Shown: positions 38,281 to 48,600 of the stretch, piece by piece | Layout of the letters: each line of letters opens with the position of its first letter | How positions within the stretch are numbered: position 1 is the first letter of the stretch | Source: Distichodus sexfasciatus | Lineage: Eukaryota; Chordata; Actinopteri; Characiformes; Distichodontidae | NCBI GenBank assembly: GCA_032718565.1 | Contig: JAVGVS010000010.1 | Span: 2,980,318-3,044,317 of the forward strand | Direction of reading: 5' to 3' | Length of the DNA: 64,000 nucleotides | Notes under the pieces: model-generated | Database searches by the model: none | The model's input: the letters and a program-made list of their open reading frames with translations, nothing else | What the model was told of the DNA's origin: nothing | Made by a program: the position numbers and the translations under genes

Positions 38281-40589
38281 AATATAATCATATCTACTTC
38301 TCTAGCATTAGGTCATTTTTCAGTGTTAGGTTAAATAAACTTCCAGTTATTACCTGGCCTTGGCAGAGTTGTGAAAGACCTTCTGTATCATAGGTCGCTG
38401 TAGCAATGTATCTGTCCATTTCCACTTTGGTTTATTTGTGGAAACTTTCAGTCCTTTCCAGATAAGCCAGCTGCAGTTCCATCTCTCAACTGACCCCCAC
38501 CCCAGCCACAGCCATTTGCTGTGGTGTGAATCAGGTGACTGCTGCTCAATGGAACCGCTGGACAATCAGTAAACACGGGATTCCCAGTAGTCTGTAGTTG
38601 CTAGCGGATGTACTGCTTATCATAAGCGAGAGAGCCACATCCCCCACTAGCAAATAATGTTGTGTGGCACCTGTCCATATGTGTACATTTGCCCTCTGAC
38701 ATATTGACAAAAATGCAGCATTTCCCGCTTTGGCACTGAAGCCTCATATTTGTTCTCAGTAATGAGGTATGGGGCTGACCATCCTGTGGAAAAGGCTGTG
38801 TTTGCTTTTATTTCCCCTGGCAGCTGTTTGCTTTGTCCTTCTTGTGTCGAGGCCATTCTGTGTCTCTGTGTCAGCACAGGTGATAATCCCTTACTGTTAC
38901 ATGCTGTATAAACTTCCTTTAACCTTTTAGCATCGCACACAGTTGAAATGTCCTGTGCTTATCCTCAGTATTGTAATGTCTTTAGTATTACAATAATGTG
39001 ATATTCATTATCATTATTTAATAGTGCAAAATAAAGTAGTTATCAGTGATGATTCCTCCATGGTTTTTTCTTGCACATTAAAGTCCTCCTGCCCGTCTGC
39101 AGCTGTTGCAGGTGTTCTGAGGAATGCATAAATGAACCATACAGGTTTTTACAAGCCAAAATACAGTGGCTCAGCACTACTGGTCTTTCATATTAAATTC
39201 AACCTTCTGCAAGTTGCTGACCTTTACACACTAATACACTAATGCTTATGACTATTCTGTAGAATGAAACGGATCATAAAGGTGGACCCTGTGAGTCATA
39301 GTTAAATATCAGAGCTAGTGGCAATGCTTTCGTGAGACACGTCTCCAGTAACCTTCATCGCTACGTTGCACAATCAAACGTTCAAATGAAAGTAAATTGA
39401 GCAAGTCAAGGAGATTAAAACCAATGACATTAGTGGAAAAAAAAGCACCGGCTGTATGTGCTCACCCCCCTTTCTTCCCTTCTCAGAAGGCTGCTATTTG
39501 CTTTGGGCCAATGGGACAGTTGCACAACTGTTCAAACGGTTTCACACAACACCCTGCAGTAAACAGAGGTACAAAAGCAAGCGGTGCAAATTAACCACCC
39601 CTGAAAACTTCCACTGGGTATTTTGCTTTGTCTGTTATGTAAAAGTGCACCGATTCCTCCAAAAGGGTTCAGAACGGCCTCACGGCAAGGCCCGTTTCAT
39701 CATATGCCCGCCTTGCAACATGCAAATCCCAACTTGTATAAGCAACTCTTTTCTGTGGTATGATCTTATAAGGAGGGAGTTTTAGTGTGGTTCTTACTTA
39801 AAGCATATGGTATGCTTTACTCAACACATTAATCCTCTCTCTCTTCCATTAAAGCTCATATATAACTAGCTAAATGATTCGGGAGACTTGAGGAATACCT
39901 GTTCAAACCCCCAGCGTGGCCTCTTCTTGGAAGTGTAAATACACAGTCCATGCATTTCAAATGCTGCTCGAGATGCTACTAAGGACCACGGCTGTGATTG
40001 TAAAACAAAAAAAGGTAATTATCATTACTCAGCCGGCGTGAGGGATCGTTGGCTGCAACGTGCCCATCCTCCAAAAATGCACATGATTATGCTGCAAAAG
40101 GTCTTTTATCGTGCTTCTTCTGTTGCCTGAGCAAGCCATCTAAGGACAGGAATTGTAGAAACCATAAACATAAATAGAGGCATGTTCCGGTTGATGAGGC
40201 CACCGCACAGCCAGTGGGGAAAGTGTTGTGCAATCAATGGGCTTGGCTAATTACCATGGGATCAAATAGAGGCTCCATGGCAACCTCTTCACATTTTCCA
40301 AAACAAGCCGGAGCGGCTGTGCGGCTCCCCCCATCCGCCACGGTGACACGGCTACTTCCCCTGTGCCGCCAAGGTGATTAGGCCGCTCTTTACCGTTTCT
40401 CTTTAGGCTTATCATATTGTGTATGCATAAGTCAACCATACAAGCGTTATTGGTTTTATTTTCAGGACATTCTGGACTACGCAGATAGTAATTTGATAAT
40501 AAATGCTGATACAGTTTTGTAATCACACCCTCCCAATTAAAAAAAAAACCCTGTTTGCATCTTTTGACAATTCTACATTTTTACTTTTC

Positions 40590-40795
40590 ATTTCATTTTT
40601 CAGATGCTCTTATCAAGAGTGATATAGATGTTCCTTATTGCAGCAAGTTTCCCTGGAGTAAATTATTCTTAAAGTTCTAGCACAGGGGCCCAATGGTGGT
40701 AGTGCTGGCAGCACAATAGAGTCAAGAAACAAACTCCTGACCTCTTGGTTTTTAAACAAGTATCTAACTACTAGGTCAACAAAAACCCCTTTGTA
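40590..40795 (+). repeat. Degraded teleost repeat R3
   Basis: Shares GCTCTTATCA, an internal GGGCCCAATGGTGG block and CTCCTGACCTCTTGG with the R3 pattern also seen at 24120-24430. No coding capacity. Confidence 0.45.
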
Positions 40796-41643
40796 GCTGC
40801 CTCTAAGTTGCTGGTACAAAAGATATAACTTTACAAATGGTGAGGGTAGTGAGTGTGATGTGGTCATGCAGGGTTTTATTATGGGCCCTTCTATGGCTTA
40901 AGTGGCTCCAGTACATACCAAGACATTTGCCAGTAGACAGCAAAGCAAATACATCAACTTTTACTGCTATTTCTAGGTATGAAAGGAATTCAGATGTTGT
41001 TTCTTTGGCAAGCAGGGAAGAGAAATGGAGTGGAAAATTGTTTTGTCCTCCTTTGGATCTGAGGCAGTAGCCACATGAAATGGAACAGAGAAAGTGTGCT
41101 TGGCTGCATAACGCATGGTCATAAGAAGTTGGGACACATTCCATGCTGTTGTACAAATCCGATGAGATTTTCTCAATTAGTGCCCTGTTCCCAGCCAGTA
41201 GTGAAACCGCAAGCCTCTCATAATAAGGCCCCAGACAGCAGTTTAATCCTTTTTCATTGAGGGCTGCTGTTGGATAGCTCTTTTACAGACAGACTTGCTG
41301 TGTTTTGGCATGTTGGGCGAGTCTGCGCAGTGGGACGATCGCCGAGTGGACAGCTGGCTCTAGAACGGTGCTCTCTGAGGTTAGGGAACCCCTGGGAACA
41401 GTTTGCTTCACCTCTGACACCGTGGGAAGTTCTTGCTTTGTGTGTGTGCTCACACACAAAAACAATGATTGAGTGCCATTAGTGCATTGTTGACAGAAAA
41501 GCATTTGAGAAAACATGGAAAAATAACTCAAACTTACAACTTAGAACAGGGATACTCATTAGGTGGACTTCAGTCAGAATCTAGACCTGGAGCTAAATCA
41601 TGATAATTAAGCGATCCACCTGATCATAAAGTACACGTTTTAG

Positions 41644-42250
41644 AGGTGTGAACCTTCACTGGTCTCACGATTCGATTTGATTACGATTATTAGGTCAATG
41701 ATTTGATTCTATACAATATCTCGATGCATCACAATGCATATCATCAATTTTTCTATATTATTTTACAGTGCACGCAGATCGGGCAGCCATAGTTGCTACC
41801 GGAATATTCTTTTTAACTTGAATTTTTATGCTGTAGCCAGAAAATCACCAATCAATGTCATGATATAATTCAGAGGTTTTCAACTGCTTCTGTCCCACAA
41901 ACTACCACTCACACTAAGCAGTTGGATGGAGTGTTGGATGGAGTATTTTTTTTGTATTACGTTTTAGATATTCACATTAAACTCATTATTCATAAAGATG
42001 CTCAAATCGTCTGGAAATGTTTTGGAAAATGAAAACAATAAAAAAAAGTGATTTCGGTAGTGAAAGTGGATTGCATATCAGGGACCACATGCAATGGCAC
42101 TGCGGAGCACTAGGACGCTGCAGACTGAAGGTTGAAAACCTCTGTTATAACCGATTATGGTCTGCCACTGCATCAAGGCAGAATTGTGCATGTCTGCATT
42201 GCGATGCATCGATTATGCGATCAATAACGCTCCTAATATGTTTGGTTTTC
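41644..42250. mobile_element. Palindromic repeat interrupted by a hAT-type insertion
   Basis: TCGATGCATCACAATGCA at 41721-41738 is matched in inverted orientation at 42195-42212 with 17 of 18 positions. The left side includes ACCTTCACTGGTCTCACGAT and repeated GATT motifs. The outer boundaries are approximate. The second element at 41871-42144 splits its two arms. Confidence 0.55.
41871..42144. mobile_element. Non-autonomous hAT-type transposon, nested
   Basis: Perfect 14-bp terminal inverted repeats CAGAGGTTTTCAAC and GTTGAAAACCTCTG bound 274 bp. The ends start CAGAGG, typical of hAT elements. The 8-bp flanks (ATATAATT, TTATAACC) agree at 5 positions, a decayed target duplication. No transposase frame is present. 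Confidence 0.65.
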
Positions 42251-45200
42251 CAAGTCTAATCAGAGCAGCTGTAACAGTGTTATTATAACAATGTCATAGA
42301 CGACATTCAGGTCACAGCTATCGATAGCCAGTTAGTGTAGTTTAATCCCCCTCTTTGCACTGAAGAAGTATAAATGGTATGTTCCAAATTTTCCGATAGC
42401 AAGAAAAATGTATAGTGGAAATTTGGTATTTGAGAGTGAGTGGATTCTCTAAAGTACTGAACTACTGTACTCACAAAATCATCTTAAATGATCATTGGTC
42501 ACTTAAGGGTGATTTCCCTAGTGACATTCATGTTGAGTCTTAGAGATCTGGAATAATAAGGATGAGACTTTGCCGTGCAATGGAAAGTCCCACCTTCTTA
42601 AAGAAAACCCCAGCATAAAGCATACAATGATATTCAGCAGGACAATTCCTGAGCATTTAACTGTTTAGCAGGAATCGTTTTGGCTTGCTGCCAGTTACAC
42701 ATTTGGCTACTTAAGCACATTAGTTTCATTTTGATGTTGACACCACCAGCAAGTAACCAATGTTTTTTTTTCCTGCTTGTCGTGATCAGCCTTTGAGAAC
42801 ACCTGACAGTGTGAGCTACTTGGAAAAAAGGAAGTATTGCTGCAATCAGACCGCAGCCTTTTATTTTTTACAGCTATGGATAATGGGTCACCTTGTTTTT
42901 ACTGTGGTATTAAAACAGAGGAACATTGTAGAGAGAACTGAGGCCAAGAACAGGTTTGAAAAAACTTTAGTAAGGTACAATAAATCATGCCTTGTGTGCC
43001 AAGTACAATCATGTGTCATGGAGCCACTTTTAGAAGTTTAAAAGCAACGTCTTTTAAAAATGACTTTATTTAAAACTACAGCTTACTGAGCTCATCAGTA
43101 TTATATCAGTCCATGCAAATGCATGTACACATTTACGCACATGCATACGCTCACACACTAAGAACTTCCCACATTTTCTCATGCTGAGGTAATTCTCTGT
43201 CACTTTCTCATGTTCTCATCGTTTCTTAAACCTCACGAGACGGCATGAGTTCATGCTAGTGATCCAACGTCAGTTTGCATTTCCTTATGTCAAGCTTAAT
43301 CTTAAATTTCAGATTTTTGCTAGCTCTTCTGTGAGAATGAGCCATGGGCATATGCTTCGAACGGGGGAGGATCTGAGTGTGGCATGCAAGTGCCGAATAC
43401 CACACATCATGCTCTTTCGGTGACTCAGAAACACAAAGATAAACTAGTTTGGTCTTTTAACAGGAGACACGAAAAGAAAAGTAGTAAACGTGTGCGTAAG
43501 CTACATTCTTACAGATTCACACATGCAGTTTGGGAACTGCTGCATTAAACCTAGATAGGTCTTGGCCAAAAATTCAGGCGGATGCCCAGTTTGTCTTTTC
43601 CACCAGCAACGAGCTTATGACCTGAAGGCCTCTCTGACAGATCACATCAGATAAGCGCTTGCGCAACGCACACCGTGGCAGCCGCCTTGCCTTTAGAGGT
43701 GGATGTCGAAACCATTAACAAAAACAACAACTGGTTGACAGAGATTGTGAACAACAAAGTTCTTTTACTACACCTGACTGGACAGAAAATCATTGTCATT
43801 TTTGGGAAACCATTTGGAAGTTCCTCATATTAGAGACTTATTTATAACAATTAAGCAAACATCTCCTGGACCAAAAAAGAATGTCTAAAAAGGAAATCTT
43901 TACATAATGCAACTGTTGACATTACAGTTAGGGAACGTATAAAACCTGAATGGAGCAGCCAAGTTCCTGTTATGTCAGTAGGAGCGACACGTGTCTACCA
44001 GTGTTGAGGAGCAATTCTCAGCAGAGCGTGTGGGTTTCCCGTGCTGTGGTTCTTTTTCTTTTTTTTCTCGTCAGTGCTCACACTCTTAGTGAGTCAGGGA
44101 CACACACCCCAGCTATGTCTCCATGGTGTTTTATGAAACCGCACGTTAGTTCCCATTAAGGCTTCTGTAAAGATGAGTCACAGGGGTGAGGAAGGAATCC
44201 CTGCTTTGGGCTTGTTGACCCAACTGAAAGCCCCTGAATGGTCAGAGTTATTCATGCAGGTGCGTATGTCACATAAGGCCCAGATTAATCGGCAAACACA
44301 CCTTAAATCCACATCTGGAGCCTTTTAAGCTTCCGTAGAGCGTAAAAGGCTCAGTTTACTTCTAGCAAATGACGTCTCATTTGGATGCAAATATTTAGAG
44401 CCAACATTGCTGTTGTAACGAGCATTATGGCGCACGCTGGTAATAAGCAGCTGGTAAGAATAAGCTGAAGAGACCGATTTTCTCCTTTTCTGCTCCATTA
44501 CTCCAGCTATATTATAAAGACTCAGGTCTTCTCAGCCCTCATTTTCAGCGTTCGGTTGCTTCTATGCCGATTTATTTGCAAATGTGCTTATCAGTGGAGT
44601 CTGTGAAAGGTAAACTGTCCAAAATGAACCTTGCTAACTGCATTGTCACTCTTTGCCTGGTTTTCTTTAGGCTGACCAACAGTCTCCGAAACACCTAATG
44701 CAGCCCATAAGGCTAAACTTGACTGACAACCTTCGGTGAGTCACTCTGTCGATCACTCTCAGCCACTAACATACACATGTAGTGGCGATGACTCATAGCA
44801 TCAAAGGTCGGCCTTCCTTTGTCTTCCTTCCCCTACTCTGGCACGCACATTTCGACATGCGTCTTTTATCAGTGTTCCCACTCCAATCCACCTTACTGTA
44901 GCACCCCTGCTCTACGTATACAGCAAGGTCAAACGCTGCATATTAATTACGTCGCTTCCATTGTCCGGCCATGCGTGCAAAAGGGACAGTGAGTCCCAAT
45001 TTCACCGGCAGCTTCGGATAGCTGGGCCTGACTCATGCATGACTGACATGAAAGTCATAAGACACAATGACGCAGAGCTCCGGGTGGGTCAGGCTCCGTC
45101 GTGGCGACGGCAGCGTATAGCGTCACTATATTGTTCATGGCTATATTGACATTGAGGCGACTCTGCATCATTCAGGTTTTAGAAACATAATCAACCAGTC

Positions 45201-45408
45201 AACCGTTCCCTCTCTGAGCAATAGAGGCGCATGCAGAATACGTAAGAGGTAATTCAAGAACATGAAACAATTGTGTAAAAACAACATACTCTGTTTATTT
45301 GGCGATTCGACATTCAGTACGGCTTTATGCTCACAATGGATTTTTTAAAAACTGATTAAAACCGTAAGACCAGAACTGAAGGTGAGAGAAATTAAAAAAA
45401 AAAAATAC

Positions 45409-45629
45409 TTTATTCAGTCAAGTCCTTTTGAGGCCTACTTAATTGTACATGAACACTTACAAAATATTTAAAAAAATAGACATTAAACTGTGCTATTTAA
45501 TGCTGGGTGTAAAAACATAGATGTTATGAAATGACGATATACATTTTTTAATTACAATTTCCCAAGCCGGAAGACAGCCCCAGGGCAAGATGGCACAGCA
45601 CCAGATGCAAATTATGCAGAATATTCTGG
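45409..45629 (-). other. cibar1: cibar1 3' UTR and polyadenylation signal
   Basis: AATAAA on the minus strand at 45409-45414, followed by a T-rich run on that strand, ends a short 3' UTR of about 220 bp. A second hexamer at 45294-45299 could give a slightly longer transcript. Confidence 0.6.
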
Positions 45630-48600
45630 TTAATTCTCATTATCCGTGATTTCCTCCAGAGCATCTTCCTCTTCGTCGTCTTCGTCATCATCATCGCTGT
45701 CGTCCTCGTCATCATCCTCATCTTCCTCGTCCTTTTTTAGCTGTCCCTTTGATGTCTGTGACTGTTACAGAGAAACAGTATTTAATTTTACAGTGTAGCT
45801 GTGTAGCACCTGAGACAACAGGTTGGGGTTTTGGAAGTCCCCGTGGGCAACAGGTTCACTTCATATCATAAGATGAAAATTGTATGCAGGCCATTTGCAT
45901 CACATCATGCATCATGGAGAACAAATCTGGCATTTGACATATGCCAAAGAATTTCCTGTATGAGGAAACTAACATGAAGATAACACACCCGAACATGAGA
46001 CCTGTCTTATGCCAAGGTTAATCAACCCTTTTTACACTCTGTGAGCATCACTCCGGCTGCCTGTTCTATGTTAACATTTCTCTTTTTGTTAGTGAACCTG
46101 CACTGAGTAATCACAATAAGAGGCTGTAGCACCCCGAAGGTTTTGAATAACAAACTCTCAGACTAAACTGACAGATTCAGCACTCATTTAGAAAATGATA
46201 ATGCTAAGCTGTTCATGCTGTTTTTGCAATTCCAGAAAGCTAGCAATCACAACATTTCAAAGACACGCACAATTTTAAAAATCACCCATAATTTTAAAAA
46301 TCAGCATTTCATTATCCTACGTGACTCCTCTATACAGTCATCATATTCTTATAAATAAGTATTTTTTCCTAATATACAGCAAGCAACAAATGTAACCTGA
46401 CTAACTCTGCACACAGTGCACCACAATGAAATGTAATCTCTGCATTTGACCCATCCGTGGGCAGCTGACATGGGCATCGCCCCGAGAGCAGTGCTTGGGG
46501 ACAGTACCTTGCTCATGAATAACTCAGTGGTACCTTTACAGTTCCCGGGCGACTGGCATTCAAACCGGTGACGTTCCGATCATCGGGGAAAAAACGCAAC
46601 GTTGCGCTACCAACTGCCCCATGCAGTACTGCAGTAACTATTACGCAAGCAGTTCTCTGATTATGTGATATAGTCTCTACAGTTGAAACATGTTGAAAAT
46701 GAGATTTTCACACAGCAAATGCACACATATACATTACAGCCACCAGTTGGCGCAAGTATCTGTGTCACTGTGTCTAAATCTTAAGTAGACATGAATGATG
46801 GTGGTAAAATATTACGTAGTTTTATATGTCCAAAGGTTAAATGATGGAAATGCTACTGAAATGTTCATAAAATCTACCAGAGATTTAAATGGATAATTAC
46901 ATTAAATAATTGAAATCTCTATTATTTGCCCACTTGTTAATACAGAAACCTGAAAAGCTCAATTAACAAATATAGGTACAGAGTATTTGCATGAAACTCA
47001 CCTGCAAGGTCCCAGACTTACTCATGGTTGTAGTGCTGGTCCGATTTAAGGAGGTTTTGGAATTAGCTCGGACTATCTCTAAGCGGGACTGATAGTCAGG
47101 GGGATGTAGTGTGCTCCGAAATACCTGCCAAAACAGTATGCAAGGGAGCGAATTTAAGTGCGTGATAATTTGTTATTGGGACCATAGCACGGGACACAGT
47201 GTAGCACAACGAAATACACTGATTATACGCACCTGAATTATATCAGCTACCTATTACAATTACTTTATGAACTTTAAACTTCTGTTTAATATTAAGTCTG
47301 ATCATGATATAAGGCTTACATCTCAGAACCAGATAGAGCACAAAAACACAGCATAAAAAACAATCAAGTACAGCTGCTCTGTGTATCACAATCACATAAT
47401 AAATCTGTCTGTAAGCACACAGATGAATGAGTTTTAGTTGTTTGGCTTTGTAGTCAAACCGTCAGACAGCCTCTGGTTAAATAAACATAATCTTAAAATT
47501 ATTCTTTGTATTTGGCAGGCCCGATTAATAATTCATAAGTAAGAATTTACCAATGCATGAAAATTCCATCTCCATCTGCCAAACCGGGCATGTTTTTCAA
47601 GATGCCTCTTAAATTGTTACATAGCGGGGGCCATGAAAGGGAATGCATTCCAGGAAGCAGGACAGTCAGTGTCATAATGCCATTCCAATTGAAGTGAAAT
47701 AGAGCAGAACAGTAGACATCAGACAGTCTGCTGAGCCCACTGAAGTGGTGAGGAGGCCCTTCGGAAGCAGAGTTAGCACGTACCTCTAAATCCCCCTCCT
47801 CATCCACGTTCTGAATGTGCTGATAGGCCGTGGTGTACACTTCCAAAGCTTTGGCATGAAATGCCATCTCTACAGTCACAAACTCCCCAAAGATTTTCTG
47901 CATAATGGGAAAGAAAGTTGCAGTGTTGATGACTATGCAGAACAGTGCCGTTCAGAAATATATCTCAACAAAAAGGTCCATTCTACTTAAACTCTAGTAC
48001 CTTCCACTTTCACACGCATAATTATAGTCGAGTACAAATTTCATATTATGAGACATTGTAGGACTAGGATGGCTTACAAATATTTTTCAAAAGAGACATA
48101 ATGTTCCATACAAAACCAGTAAAATTTGTGCAATCATGGAGACCTTGATATCTTGAATTTTATGCTTTTCAAACTCGTCTATTGTCTCCTCCAGTTGGCG
48201 AGTCGTGCGCGTGGCGTCCATTGTGGCTCTCTGGAGTTCGCTCTCAGCCTGTCACGACACAAGAGAAACTCACGATACAGAGCACAAACTGTTCAGTACG
48301 GCCAGTACATTTGCGGTGGAGCTCGTCATGTGAAATCACCCCACTGAGAAGTGTCAAACTGCTATGATGAGGCGGCTTACAACCATTATGGATGTCTGTC
48401 GGATACGTTGTCCACTTATGTGCAATTCTGTTGACCCACCTGTGACTGTGAAAACTGTTAAGAAATGATATTATCAAAGTTGTTCTCTTAAATAGCATAG
48501 TGTTGCTAAGAAATGAAAATGATCTGCCTCACATCATTAATTCTTGATTTATTACCATTTGTTGTAAGGCATGCACTATAAGTTAATTGGCGACTCTAAA

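Larger units (their letters stand above)
29561..45400. other. Gene-free interval between trib1 and cibar1
   Basis: I found no coding exon or structured RNA. Repeats are listed separately (32243-32598, 38251-38280, 40590-40795, 41644-42250). The remaining open frames are short, on both strands, and lack domain-like composition. The two flanking genes are both on the minus strand, so this interval contains the upstream side of trib1 and the downstream side of cibar1. Confidence 0.6.
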
